Assembly: GCA_964387645.1 (NCBI GenBank)
Contig: CAYLYM010000043.1
Coordinates: 1-27,884, forward strand
Direction: 5' to 3'
DNA length: 27,884 bases
Origin: CAYLYM01 sp964387645
GTDB lineage: Bacteria > Calditrichota > Calditrichia > RBG-13-44-9
Below are positions 1 through 9,471 of the stretch, piece after piece (the stretch's first letter is position 1; the number at the start of each line of letters is the position of its first letter). Position numbers and translations under genes: made by a program. The notes below the pieces were generated by a model. That model worked only from the letters and a program-made list of their open reading frames with translations, was not told the origin of the DNA and made no database searches.

Positions 1-936
1 GCCGGGTTTGGTGCTGAACCGGGTAAAGTTATTAACGGAGCACTTCAGAAAAAACAGTGGGCACCTTATCCAACATTAGATAAAAAAGTAGTACTTGACG
101 GTCAGGTGATGACCGAGCATTATTTGACTGATTTTGGTTATCCAGATTATGTAAATTCAAATGTTAAAAATATTACTCAGGTGGCTCATAAAGCTTTTGA
201 AGCATATTTAGGAACTGAATTAGAATATAGTAACGAAATTGCAAAGAATCCGATGCGACCTGAAGAGAATCCGAAGGATGGTGTTTATTCTATGCCTGTA
301 CCACCCCCTGCTCCTGTATTTGTCGTGAAAAATACTGCAACGGGAGATGTAAAGATTACCTGGACACGTGCAGCTGAAGAGTTTAATCATCCTAATCTTA
401 CTGGTTCCCCAAGTGTATATAAAATTTACAGGAGTATTTCTTATATAGGCCCCTGGAAATTAATAGGTACTATAAATGTAGGTGATGTAAATGCTGATGG
501 AATATACGAATTTAGCGATAACGATCCTGAATTTAAAGTTGGTTCAACAGGTTACTATGCAGTTACTTCAGTAGATGCCGATGGTAATGAGAGCGGTAAA
601 TCTAATATTGTTAAACATGTTAAGAATGTAGGGGCAGTTGAAAAACTTGGGAAAGTTTATGTTGCTCCCAATCCATTTTATATGAAATCTGGATTTAGTG
701 GAACAGGTGAAGAAGATATGATTGGTTTTTACGGCTTGCCTGAAAAATGTACTATTAAAATATATTCATTTGCGGGACAACTTGTAAGAGTAATAGAACA
801 TGACGATCCTACTTATAATACAACGTGGATGCAAGTAACCAGAAACCAGCAAGAAATAGCCTCAGGAGTTTATTTTTATGTTGTAACAACTCCTGATGGA
901 GAAAAAGCAACTGGAAAATTTGTTATTATTAAATAA
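1..936 (+). CDS. Secreted protein, C-terminal part: FN3-like domain plus T9SS type A sorting domain (5' partial)
   Basis: The reading frame is open from base 1 to the TAA at 934-936, so 311 residues of a longer protein are visible; a GTG at 106 is only an internal codon. Roughly residues 95-205 look like a fibronectin type III-like beta-sandwich, with a proline-rich lead-in (PVPPPAP), then KITWTRA, VYKIYRS and YYAVTSVDADGNES. The last ~95 residues resemble a type A T9SS sorting domain: the APNPF entry motif, IKIYSFAGQLVR, GVYFYVV and a terminal GKFVIIK. Such domains direct cargo across the outer membrane and are removed or anchored at the surface. The PorV-like gene starts 33 bases downstream, and PorV proteins act in T9SS. 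The N-terminal catalytic or adhesive part lies outside the window, so the specific function is unknown. Confidence 0.85.
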   Translation, partial: AGFGAEPGKVINGALQKKQWAPYPTLDKKVVLDGQVMTEHYLTDFGYPDYVNSNVKNITQVAHKAFEAYLGTELEYSNEIAKNPMRPEENPKDGVYSMPVPPPAPVFVVKNTATGDVKITWTRAAEEFNHPNLTGSPSVYKIYRSISYIGPWKLIGTINVGDVNADGIYEFSDNDPEFKVGSTGYYAVTSVDADGNESGKSNIVKHVKNVGAVEKLGKVYVAPNPFYMKSGFSGTGEEDMIGFYGLPEKCTIKIYSFAGQLVRVIEHDDPTYNTTWMQVTRNQQEIASGVYFYVVTTPDGEKATGKFVIIK

Positions 937-969
937 AACAATAGATGTTTCTCTTTTATGGAGGAGATC

Positions 970-1950
970 ATGAAAGTGAAAATATTAATATTCTGTGTAT
1001 TACCAATTTTACTTATCGGTTTAGTATCAACAGGCTTTGGGCAGGAGAAGGTAGGTACCACTTCTTTTCAATTTTTAAAGGTTAACCCTGATGCACGAGC
1101 AACAGCTATGGGCGAGGCTGGTGTTGCGATTGGGAATAATTCATCAGCATTATTTTCTAATCCTGCTGGGATCGCTCATATAAAAGGATTTGATGCTGGA
1201 ATTTCTTACATTGATTGGTTTATGGATTCGTATATTTCGGCTTTTACAGCTGCATACAATATGTCTTATTTAGGATCCATAGGATTAATGGGTATTTATA
1301 CCAGTGTTGGTGATATCGAAGTAACACGCGTGGATAGATTAGGTTTCGTTGGGGAAACTTATAATCCAGGTTTAACAGGGGAGACAATTTCTCCCTATTT
1401 CTTTGCTTTGGGTGTGGCTTACGGTCGGTCAATTACAGATAAATTTTCTTTTGGAATCACAGCCAAATATGTGACAGAAGATTTAGGATTAGAAAAAACA
1501 GCAAATATGTTGTTTGATGGTGGGTTAATTTATGATACAGGTTTTCGAACACTTAAATTGGCTGCAGTTGTAAGACACTTCGGTCCTGATATTAAGTTTG
1601 TTGAAAAAGCATTTCCACCACCTCAAACTTTTGATATAGGTATTTCAGCTTATATTTTAGGTCCGAATAATCCAATGGTTGTGAACTCGGAAAACCAGAA
1701 GTTGCTTGTTTCATTTGATTTAACTCATCCGCGAGATTATGCCCAACAATACAATGCTGGTATTGAATATTCTTTCAACGATCTTATCTTCTTGAGAGGA
1801 GGATACAAAATAAACTACGATGAAGAAGGGCTTACACTGGGTTTTGGAATTAACTTGAAACGTCTGATTATTGATTATTCTTATAATGATTATGGAGATT
1901 TTATTAGCTCTGTTCATCGGTTTACCATTCGTTTCTCAGGAATTGATTAA
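970..1950 (+). CDS. PorV/PorQ-family outer-membrane beta-barrel protein
   Basis: The 326-residue product (from ATG 970) begins with a Sec signal peptide (MKVKILIFCVLPILL... ending near GFGQ) and continues with the hallmark PorV/UPF0164 N-terminus: FLKVNPDARATAMGEAG, then ALFSNPAG. The rest alternates short amphipathic strands, as in FadL-like barrels, and ends in a beta strand (HRFTIRFSGI). PorV binds T9SS sorting domains and shuttles cargo to the surface attachment complex, which fits the sorting-domain protein immediately upstream. An in-frame ATG at 958 would add four residues, but the GGAGGAG at 960-966 lies directly before ATG 970 and favours the later start. It is probably co-transcribed with its neighbours on both sides. 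Family assignment is good; a dedicated role for this cargo is inferred. Confidence 0.85.
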   Translation: MKVKILIFCVLPILLIGLVSTGFGQEKVGTTSFQFLKVNPDARATAMGEAGVAIGNNSSALFSNPAGIAHIKGFDAGISYIDWFMDSYISAFTAAYNMSYLGSIGLMGIYTSVGDIEVTRVDRLGFVGETYNPGLTGETISPYFFALGVAYGRSITDKFSFGITAKYVTEDLGLEKTANMLFDGGLIYDTGFRTLKLAAVVRHFGPDIKFVEKAFPPPQTFDIGISAYILGPNNPMVVNSENQKLLVSFDLTHPRDYAQQYNAGIEYSFNDLIFLRGGYKINYDEEGLTLGFGINLKRLIIDYSYNDYGDFISSVHRFTIRFSGID

Positions 1951-1982
1951 ATTTATATTCAGATTTAAGGAGGGTAAAAAGT

Positions 1983-3512
1983 ATGTTACAAATAAAATTC
2001 CTTGTCAATATATGTAAAAAAATTATTTTAATGTTTGTTATAGTATTTCTCCCTGTTTGCGTATTTGCTCAACACAATGGAGATAATATTGGATTTCAGG
2101 GTTTATCTAATAAGGCTGATATTGGTGTTAAAGCTACTGGAATGGGTGGCGCATTCACATCAATGACCGGTGATTTAGATGCTCTGTTTTATAATCCAGC
2201 AGGATTAACAGGAATAAAAAAAATACAGATTTCAATTTCTGGTAAATATTCAACAAACTTATGGAGAGAAAATCAGGTTTGGATACCTTGCCAATATTTT
2301 CACTCCGGTGTGTTTATTTTAAACGGGATGATAAAACCTGATCCTTCAAAAGATGGAATTTGGGCTGATACACTTTATTATTTTGATCCTGATAAGTTTG
2401 TTTATCCTAAAGGAGGCAATGAATATAGTGAAGAAAACGCCGATTGGCAGTATGAAAATGAGACTGAAAATATTCCATTTAACCATGTTTCTGCAGCTTT
2501 ACCTATTGGGAGTAGATTAGTCCTGGCAGCCTCATATAATAATTTATTTAGTGTTTTTGATTATGATAGAAATGATACTTTCCTGGATCCCCATTTTGGT
2601 CGTCGTGCAGATCCACGAGTTCAGGCTGCCTATAATGATACTTTACATATGGATTGGTTTAAATACATTCGAGAAAGAACAGGCGATATTCATAATATCA
2701 CTGGAGCTGTTTCTTTTAAATTATCTAAAAATATTAGTTTAGGTGTTGGTATTAATAGTTTTTCCGGAAAAACAAATGATATATTAACCTTAAATCAGAA
2801 AGGATCTTTTGATATTGTTTTTAATAAGAAAGATAAGTACCGATTTTTCCACAAGGATTCAATTAAAAATATTGCGGGAACTTCAGAATTCAGTGGAACA
2901 TCTTTTAATGCTGGTGCAATTTTAAGTTTTGATCATTTTAGCCTGGGATTTGATTTGAAACTACCATATAAGTTAAAAAGAGAGTGGGATTACACGATCA
3001 AACTTATCAATCCAGATGTAGCTGCTACAAAATTATCTGGAACAGAAGAAGTTGAATTACCACTTTGTTATACTTTCGGAATAAGTATTAAACCTATTAA
3101 AAATGTTCTTCTTGCATTTGATTTTGAAAGAAATCTTTATCATGACGCAGAATTTAAATTTTCTGATGAAAATTTACCCTATTTTACTAAAGATGAGCTT
3201 CCAAATTACACCTGGTCCGATCAAACAATTTATAAAGTAGGGGCAGAATATAATATTTTTAAAGGGCTTTCTCTTTTATTCGGATATAAGAATGTTCCAC
3301 AGGCATTTATTCCACAAGGTGCTCCATATAGAGAGCAGGGACCCTCAGCAAAAAGTATTTCTACTGGTGTAAGCTTAAAAACGGAATTAGGTCGTCTGGA
3401 TATTGCATATAAGCGTCAGATTTTAAAATATTATGATATATATGAAAATAACGTAAATTATGCTTACGAAAGGCATAACCAATTATTATTTGGGTACACT
3501 TTTGTTTTTTAA
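1983..3512 (+). CDS. PorV/FadL-like outer-membrane beta-barrel protein, larger paralogue
   Basis: The 509-residue product has a signal peptide (hydrophobic run ILMFVIVFLPVCVFAQ), then a second PorV-type N-terminus: KADIGVKATGMGGAFTSMTGD and ALFYNPAGL. It is much longer than the preceding barrel and has extra polar insertions around residues 110-160 and 190-240. The C-terminus is a typical barrel strand (NQLLFGYTFVF, terminal Phe). AAGGAGG at 1967-1973 sets the ATG at 1983, 32 bases after the upstream stop, so the two barrel genes are likely one transcript. FadL/OmpP1-type transporters of hydrophobic compounds share this fold, so transport rather than T9SS work is the main alternative. Its substrate cannot be read from sequence. 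Confidence 0.75.
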   Translation: MLQIKFLVNICKKIILMFVIVFLPVCVFAQHNGDNIGFQGLSNKADIGVKATGMGGAFTSMTGDLDALFYNPAGLTGIKKIQISISGKYSTNLWRENQVWIPCQYFHSGVFILNGMIKPDPSKDGIWADTLYYFDPDKFVYPKGGNEYSEENADWQYENETENIPFNHVSAALPIGSRLVLAASYNNLFSVFDYDRNDTFLDPHFGRRADPRVQAAYNDTLHMDWFKYIRERTGDIHNITGAVSFKLSKNISLGVGINSFSGKTNDILTLNQKGSFDIVFNKKDKYRFFHKDSIKNIAGTSEFSGTSFNAGAILSFDHFSLGFDLKLPYKLKREWDYTIKLINPDVAATKLSGTEEVELPLCYTFGISIKPIKNVLLAFDFERNLYHDAEFKFSDENLPYFTKDELPNYTWSDQTIYKVGAEYNIFKGLSLLFGYKNVPQAFIPQGAPYREQGPSAKSISTGVSLKTELGRLDIAYKRQILKYYDIYENNVNYAYERHNQLLFGYTFVF

Positions 3513-4017
3513 GTCAAAATTTGTTTAAATAATTTTTTTGTATTTGATTCTCAAAAGTATGAGTAGTAGAAGGTGCTCCAAATTGAAATATTATAGATAT
3601 AGAAGGAGCACCTTCAAATAAAAAGATCAAACCTAACATCTCAAACAGCAAGTATAGTTATAGATTTATTAAACTATAAAAACGAAAAAGTTAAGTTTTA
3701 ACCATTTTTGTTTAATATTACTTTTATCAGAAAAAGCAGATCATAGACTGAAGTATGCATGGTCATAATAGGATGGCAAAAAAATTGTTGGTAAACGACC
3801 AATTTAAAGTTTTAAAATTATTGATTAAGATTTTTAAGAGGGATTGAAAATATTGCAGATTTTTATTGCTTGAACAATTTCTTTAAAGATATTGGATTAA
3901 AGTTTTAAATTGTTTTAATATATTTTAATTTGAGTGTTTATTCCCTCATAATACATTTCCAGTTTCTACCTGGATAAAATAAATAACAATTGTTGAAGTT
4001 AGGAGGTATATCAATTA
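3513..4017. other. Non-coding spacer between barrel genes and TauE/SafE gene
   Basis: About 500 bases of AT-rich sequence hold no supportable ORF. The only clear structure is the 11-bp inverted repeat at 3569-3615. AGGAGG at 4001-4006 is the ribosome binding site of the next gene. I see no convincing -35/-10 pair. Confidence 0.7.
3569..3615. repeat. Inverted repeat, 11-bp perfect arms, possible transcript-end hairpin
   Basis: GAAGGTGCTCC at 3569-3579 is the exact reverse complement of GGAGCACCTTC at 3605-3615, with a 25-base AT-rich loop. It lies 56 bases past the stop of the barrel gene. There is no run of T after either arm, so it is not a textbook intrinsic terminator. An RNA-stabilising 3' hairpin is equally possible. 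Confidence 0.5.
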
Positions 4018-4830
4018 ATGTATGATTTATTATTTATTCTTGTGGGACTTGGGGTAGGAATTTATGCAACACTGATCGGTGCTGGTGGAGGTTTTATATT
4101 AATGCCCTTACTTATTTTATTATATCCTGATCAAAATCCAGAGTTTTTAACAAGTATTTCTTTAGTTGTGGTTTTCTTTAATGCATTATCTGGTTCGATT
4201 GCTTATTTTAGAATGAAAAGGATTGATTTTAAATCAGGCTTACTTTTTGCTCCTGCTACTATACCAGGAGCAATAATAGGAGCATTGGCAACTTCTTATT
4301 TTCCGCGACAAGTGTTTGATGCAGTTTTTGGAACTTTATTAACTTTTGCATCTATCTTCTTGATTATTCGTCCTCTTAAAGATCAGCCGAATAATTTTAA
4401 AAATTCGTCTTTTTCAGTATCAAGAACTATTTTAGAAGCCAATGGTAAAAAACACTCTTATTCATTTAATCCATTTATTGGAATAGGTCTCAGTTTTTTA
4501 GTTGGATTTTTTTCAAGCCTTATGGGGATAGGTGGAGGAATAATTCATGTTCCCATTCTTGTTTATTTATTAAATTTTCCTGTACATATTGCAACAGCAA
4601 CCTCACAATTTATCCTTCTTATTATAGCTTTTGTAGGTACACTAACTCATATTGCTGCCGGAACATTTGTTCATGACATTACCCAAATAATTTTTGTATC
4701 ACTTGGTGTTATTTTCGGAGCTCAATTAGGGGCTAAAATTTCAAATCGTATTCATGCTAATTGGATTATTCGTATTCTTGCACTTACTCTTGGATTTGTA
4801 GGTTTAAGAATTTTATTTGGAGCTTTATAA
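4018..4830 (+). CDS. TauE/SafE-family integral membrane anion permease
   Basis: The 270-residue protein is almost entirely hydrophobic, with about eight predicted membrane segments in two internally similar halves. Each half carries the family's glycine signature: IGAGGGFILMPLL near residue 20 and MGIGGGIIHVPIL near residue 170. TauE/SafE members export or import sulfite, sulfoacetate, sulfate-related and other small organic anions. AGGAGG at 4001-4006 precedes the ATG at 4018. The next genes are sulfatases, so handling of inorganic sulfur anions released by glycan desulfation is an attractive idea, but it rests on context alone. The spacing on both sides (about 500 and 185 bases) suggests its own transcription unit. 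The family call is firm; the ion is unknown. Confidence 0.85.
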   Translation: MYDLLFILVGLGVGIYATLIGAGGGFILMPLLILLYPDQNPEFLTSISLVVVFFNALSGSIAYFRMKRIDFKSGLLFAPATIPGAIIGALATSYFPRQVFDAVFGTLLTFASIFLIIRPLKDQPNNFKNSSFSVSRTILEANGKKHSYSFNPFIGIGLSFLVGFFSSLMGIGGGIIHVPILVYLLNFPVHIATATSQFILLIIAFVGTLTHIAAGTFVHDITQIIFVSLGVIFGAQLGAKISNRIHANWIIRILALTLGFVGLRILFGAL

Positions 4831-5015
4831 GAAGGAGATTTCACTTTTAAATAGTTATATTTTGAATTAATCATAACTTAAATTTTTCAAGAAAATCCAA
4901 AAATTTATAAATATAATAGAGAAAGTTTTTTTCATTTGATTTGTCATAATATTATAAAAAAGTTAATTAATGATTGAGATATTTTTTGAAAATTGTAAAA
5001 AGTAGGGTATATTTT

Positions 5016-6470
5016 ATGAAAAACTTAAACAGACGTCAGTTTCTTAGACAATTTTCTACAACGTCAGTTGGCACTTTTTTAAGCGTGCCATTTTTGCCAA
5101 AATTTTTTCAATCGGGTTCTAAAATAAATAAAAAGCCTAACATTATTTTTATCATGGCTGATGATTGTAGCCGCGATTGGTTGGGTTGTTACGGTAGTAA
5201 AGAGAACGTAACACCAAATTTGGACAAATTAGCAGAAGAAGGTATTCGATTCGAAACATTCTGGGTAACACCACTTTGCACTCCTACGCGAAATATGTTA
5301 CTAACTGGAAGATATCCATTTCGAACTGGTTGGATAGCACATTACGATACCCCCCGCTGGGGTGGTCAATTTTTTGACTGGAATAGAGAAATAACTTTTG
5401 CGAGAGTTCTTAAACAAGCAGGATATTCAACTGCAATTGGTGGAAAATGGCAAATAAATGATTTTCGAGTACATCCTGATGCTTTAAAAAGACATGGTTT
5501 TGATGAACATTGTATCTGGAGTGGCTTTGAGTCTGGTAATTCACCCAGTGAGAAACGTTATTGGGATGCTTACCTTATTACAAATGGTGTCCGTAAAATA
5601 CATAAGGGTGAATACGGCCCTGATGTGGTAAACGAGTTTTTGTTGGATTTTATAAAACGACATAAAAATGGGCCTTTTTTAGTATATTATCCCATGATTC
5701 TGACTCATGGACCTTATGAGCCCACTCCATTTAATAAAAACAGTATAAAAGATTCATCTGATAAAAAAGAATTATATAGCGGAATGGTTCAGTATGCAGA
5801 TTATTTAATTGGTCGATTGGTAGAAGAATTAGATAATTTGGGAATACGAGAAAATACGGTTATTTTTTATACTGGTGATAATGGAAGTAGTACTGGTGGT
5901 AAGGCATGGGGAGAAGAGAGATTGAATAAAGGAAAAGGAAAAAGAGCAGATATTGGAGTTCATACACCATTAATTGTGAATTGGCCTGGAACAATTAGAC
6001 CTGGACAAGTAACAGATGAACTTTCTGATATAAGCGATATGCTGCCTACTTTTGCTGAATTAGCAGGTGCTTCTTTGCCCAGGAATGTTAAAATTGATGG
6101 ACAATCCATAGTATCTATTCTCTTAGGGCAAGAAGGGCCTCGCCGAAAATGGATATTTTCCCAGCTTGGTAAGGAACGATTAATACGGGATAAGAGATAT
6201 ATTTTACATTCAGATGGGCGATTTTATGATTTAAAAACCGATCCCTATGAAAAAAATAATCTGGCAAATAGCAAAGATCCAGAGATAATTAAGGCAAAAA
6301 TTAAATTAAAAAAAGTATTAAATTCATTCCCACCCGATAAAAAATTAACTGGTTTTCCACCTTCTTATGAAGAACTTGGGAAAGTTCCTGATTTACCTCC
6401 AGGCAGTGGAAAGTGGAAAAAATTCAAAGTGACAAAGGTTAAGAATAAAAATCGTGCAAGCAAACAGTGA
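5016..6470 (+). CDS. Tat-exported S1-family sulfatase with GKWQ in place of GKWH
   Basis: From ATG 5016 the product is 484 residues. Residues 1-31 form a twin-arginine signal (NRRQFLRQF, then a hydrophobic stretch). The sulfatase fold begins at PNIIFIMADD, with Asp49-Asp50 as metal ligands. The formylglycine motif is C88-T-P-T-R. A second metal site is seen in FYTGDNGSS, and the C-terminal part has the usual KTDPYEKNNLA element. The conserved GKWH is GKWQ here, a change shared with the sulfatase at 22917-24395. The two also share DFRVxPDAxxxHGFDE and an RYWD block, so they are close paralogues. An in-frame TTG at 4974 would place 14 extra residues before the Tat motif and has no better binding site. 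Substrate specificity is not readable. Confidence 0.92.
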   Translation: MKNLNRRQFLRQFSTTSVGTFLSVPFLPKFFQSGSKINKKPNIIFIMADDCSRDWLGCYGSKENVTPNLDKLAEEGIRFETFWVTPLCTPTRNMLLTGRYPFRTGWIAHYDTPRWGGQFFDWNREITFARVLKQAGYSTAIGGKWQINDFRVHPDALKRHGFDEHCIWSGFESGNSPSEKRYWDAYLITNGVRKIHKGEYGPDVVNEFLLDFIKRHKNGPFLVYYPMILTHGPYEPTPFNKNSIKDSSDKKELYSGMVQYADYLIGRLVEELDNLGIRENTVIFYTGDNGSSTGGKAWGEERLNKGKGKRADIGVHTPLIVNWPGTIRPGQVTDELSDISDMLPTFAELAGASLPRNVKIDGQSIVSILLGQEGPRRKWIFSQLGKERLIRDKRYILHSDGRFYDLKTDPYEKNNLANSKDPEIIKAKIKLKKVLNSFPPDKKLTGFPPSYEELGKVPDLPPGSGKWKKFKVTKVKNKNRASKQ

Positions 6471-6525
6471 TTAAATGAAAGTAATAGAATAAGTGAGTGA
6501 GTAATAAGAAATTGGAGAATGAAAA

Positions 6526-6821
6526 TTGAAACGCCGCGAGTTTTTAAAAAAGGTACAATGACTCTAATAACTTTAAGTTTTTTTCCTTTTTTGATCTGGG
6601 AAGAAAATCGAGAAAAAAAGGCGTTGCCAAATGTACTTATTAATTATACATACTGACAACAAAGTCTATGGACATTAGGAGTTTATAGAGGTAATTTGAT
6701 CAGCACACCTAATATCGACTCAATTGGGAGAGAAGGTGCTATATTACAAAACTTTTTTACCAATTCGCCACTTTGTACACCTTCACGTGGATGATTGCTT
6801 TCGGGCAGATATCCTTATTCA
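6526..6821 (+). pseudogene. 5' end of a disrupted sulfatase gene, cut by an assembly gap
   Basis: After GGAG at 6514-6517, a TTG at 6526 encodes MKRREFLKK, the Tat-type start used by the neighbouring sulfatases, but meets TGA a few codons later. A one-base shift at the A run near 6546 restores a hydrophobic signal (LITLSFFPF) and PNVLI. That frame then crosses a TGA at 6654, continues through LISTPNIDSIGREG and NSPLCTPSRG, and meets another TGA at 6792 before LLSGRYPY. The formylglycine motif CTPSR is therefore preserved in a broken frame. Three lesions in 300 bases beside a gap fit either a decaying gene or poor consensus at a contig end. It lies 55 bases after the intact sulfatase and was probably in its operon. 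Confidence 0.75.
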
Positions 6822-6921
6822 NNNNNNNNNNNNNNNNNNNNNNNNNNNNNNNNNNNNNNNNNNNNNNNNNNNNNNNNNNNNNNNNNNNNNNNNNNNNNNN
6901 NNNNNNNNNNNNNNNNNNNNN
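6822..6921. other. Assembly gap (100 N)
   Basis: The run is exactly 100 N, the conventional placeholder for a scaffold join of unknown length. Most of a sulfatase gene, and possibly more, is missing here. Any frame that crosses it is artificial. Confidence 0.98.
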
Positions 6922-7179
6922 TTAAATATATTTTAAAACAGAATAAAGATAACAAGGATAGGCTGCTTTTAATTATTAATTATACTGGCAAATCTATCTT
7001 CTTTTTTATTTTTTGTTAAGAAATATTTTATACATGTTTCATGGATTATTCACTTAAAACAGATGATTTTAGTGAATGTGATTAAATCTAAAAAAATTAA
7101 TAAAAGAACTTTTTTGCTCAAGATACGAATTTTTAGTACATTTTACATAATATTATGAAAATTTTGATCTTATTAAATA

Positions 7180-9471
7180 ATGCAGATAAAGTTTAACATA
7201 TATTTTGTTCAAATCTTCATTCTTTTCATATATTTGTTGTTGAATTCTAATGCATTACCACAGTCTACTACAGATATTTTAGATTCCCTTGTAATTGTCG
7301 GTGATTCTTTATATAAAGTTGGTAACTTTTCAGAAGCGGAAAAGATATATAAAAATTTACTAAAATGGAATGATAATTTAGTTCAAGCGAATTTAGGTCT
7401 TGGAAGGATTGCTTTTGAGCAAAAAAAATGGAGAAGTGCAGCTAAATACTTTGACAAAGTACTGAAACAATGTCCAGAAAATATTGAAGCGCTTTATTAT
7501 CAGGGAATTTGTTTGAGAGAGTCAGGAAAGTTTAAAGCATCTTTACTGCGTAGCAGGGAATGGAATCGAGCAGAAAGATATTTTGAACAAGCCATTGCTC
7601 TTGATTCTCTTTACAGAGATGTATTTTATCAATTTGCTTTACTTAAAAAATATAGAGGAAAGTATACTGAAGCAATACAGCTCGGTCATACACAAATTTG
7701 TTTAAAGCCCGACTTAATTGATGCGCTATTTGGATTATTTAAAATTTATCAGTCTTTCATCCGCCATAAAAAAGAAGAGGAGGTAATAGGATGGTTATCG
7801 AAACAGAAATGGGATTTTTCTCGCTTTTTTATTGCTGAAAAATTGCGAAGAGAAGGAAAATTAAAAGAAGCAGATTCTTTATTGAAAATATTAATTAATG
7901 TAAAAACCATCCTTCCCAAACAACCGCTTTATCTTGCCAGAGTAAAGATATTTTACCAGAGCCAGCAACCAGATAGCGCTGAATACTATTACTGGAAAGC
8001 GGTAGAAGAAATTAAAGGAAAACTTGATGCAGTTTTTATTTTTGATGAATTGAAATATATTATTAATGATAGAGAACTGCGGAATTATCGATCCCTCCGT
8101 TCTACTTTACAGTTGAAAAACTTTTTCCACACTTTTTGGTTGAAAAGAAATCCTTTTCCTGCCGAACATTTAAATATTCGATTGAAAGAACATTATGAAC
8201 GTTTACTTTATGCAGAAAAGTATTTTGAATATGATGGTTTCAGAACATGGTTTAATAATCCGGATAAATTGAACTACTTAAAGTACCCTGAATCTTATGA
8301 TTTAAACAATGAATTTAATGATATGGGATTGATTTATATTCGACATGGAGAACCAGATGATAAAGTGATAACAACGGGAGAATATGTTCCTATCAACGAA
8401 TCGTGGTTGTATTATAAATCATCAAGTACTCCTCGGATGATTTTTCATTTTGTAAAAGAAAACACAGCTCAGAATAATTGGCGTTTTTCCCCAATTATTC
8501 GTAACGCAAAATTTTTATCAGATCGCTTCCATTTCGGGCCAGATTATTACGATTATTACAATAGCGATCCACTTGAACGTATGTTTATCGAGCAGGAAAT
8601 ACGAAAAAATAGTAAGAAATCTGTAAAAATTGGGCTTTCCACTGATCAGTACAAATGGGACGAAACGGTTAAACAATTGAATTTAGTTTTCGATGTGGTC
8701 ACATTTCGAGATAAAAATAAAAATGCTGAAGTTATTGTTTATTTTGCAGTGCCAACAAATCAATTTGAAACTGATATTAAGGATACAGCACAAATTTTAA
8801 CTCTTAAAGGAGGTATTGCTGTATTTGATTTAAAATGGCGAGATGTTTTTGTTCAACAAAATATATTTAAATTAACGCAACCCGAAAATACTGAAGGCGT
8901 TTTAATTGATTTGTTTAAATTTTCTGTTCCTCCTGATTCTTATCGTTTTACCTTTTATCTTAAATCAGATCAATCGAACTTATTAGCTAATTATAGATTT
9001 AATCGAAAGATTGAGAACTATAATAATGTTAGTTTATCTATTAGTGATATTTTATTGGCTTTTTTAATTAGACCAGCAACCGATAGCAGCCGATTTGTAA
9101 AAAGTGATTTGTTTATTATTCCTAATCCTGGGAAACAATTTTTATTGAAATTACCTCTATACGTTTATTTTGAGATATATAATCTTGCTAAAAACCGGAA
9201 TAAAACTACATCATATACCGTAGAATATAGACTGAATTTATTAAAAGGAACATCCAAGGGAATTTTTCATTTACTTAAAGGATTCTTTAAAAAGTCTAAA
9301 TCATCTGTTTCTATAATATCAGAGAGGGAAGGGTATAAATCTTCTACATCAGAATTTATTGTAATTGATGCCAGTAAACTTGAACCTGGATTGTATGAAT
9401 TATCTGTGAATGTCACAGATAATATTTCTAGCTTATCTGCTCAAAAAACTGTAGAATTAATTTTAAGATAA
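7180..9471 (+). CDS. TPR-repeat, GWxTD-domain secreted protein
   Basis: The 763-residue product starts with a signal peptide (FNIYFVQIFILFIYLLLNSNALPQ). Residues about 35-200 hold tetratricopeptide repeats, for example NFSEAEKIYKNLLKWND, KWRSAAKYFDKVLKQCP and EWNRAERYFEQAIALD. Around residues 310-430 is a GWxTD-type region: FWLKRNPFP, a helix with HYERLLYAEKYF, then GLIYIRHGEPDDK and SWLYY. The C-terminal half is beta-rich and ends with LEPGLYELSVNVTDN, like a surface sandwich domain. GWxTD proteins are common in FCB bacteria and Acidobacteria and have no established biochemical role. No clear Shine-Dalgarno precedes ATG 7180. The gene sits alone on a contig bounded by two gaps, so its link to the sulfatase cluster depends on the scaffolding. 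Confidence 0.75.
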   Translation: MQIKFNIYFVQIFILFIYLLLNSNALPQSTTDILDSLVIVGDSLYKVGNFSEAEKIYKNLLKWNDNLVQANLGLGRIAFEQKKWRSAAKYFDKVLKQCPENIEALYYQGICLRESGKFKASLLRSREWNRAERYFEQAIALDSLYRDVFYQFALLKKYRGKYTEAIQLGHTQICLKPDLIDALFGLFKIYQSFIRHKKEEEVIGWLSKQKWDFSRFFIAEKLRREGKLKEADSLLKILINVKTILPKQPLYLARVKIFYQSQQPDSAEYYYWKAVEEIKGKLDAVFIFDELKYIINDRELRNYRSLRSTLQLKNFFHTFWLKRNPFPAEHLNIRLKEHYERLLYAEKYFEYDGFRTWFNNPDKLNYLKYPESYDLNNEFNDMGLIYIRHGEPDDKVITTGEYVPINESWLYYKSSSTPRMIFHFVKENTAQNNWRFSPIIRNAKFLSDRFHFGPDYYDYYNSDPLERMFIEQEIRKNSKKSVKIGLSTDQYKWDETVKQLNLVFDVVTFRDKNKNAEVIVYFAVPTNQFETDIKDTAQILTLKGGIAVFDLKWRDVFVQQNIFKLTQPENTEGVLIDLFKFSVPPDSYRFTFYLKSDQSNLLANYRFNRKIENYNNVSLSISDILLAFLIRPATDSSRFVKSDLFIIPNPGKQFLLKLPLYVYFEIYNLAKNRNKTTSYTVEYRLNLLKGTSKGIFHLLKGFFKKSKSSVSIISEREGYKSSTSEFIVIDASKLEPGLYELSVNVTDNISSLSAQKTVELILR

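Noticed and set aside
6654..6794. In-frame TGA codons in the broken sulfatase as selenocysteine or a recoded tryptophan
   Set aside because: TGA terminates intact genes here (13063-13065, 21118-21120), no stem-loop follows the codons, and an additional frameshift is present, so decay or consensus error explains it better.
6724..7019. Open frames spanning the first N run
   Set aside because: They exist only because N bases contain no stop codons.
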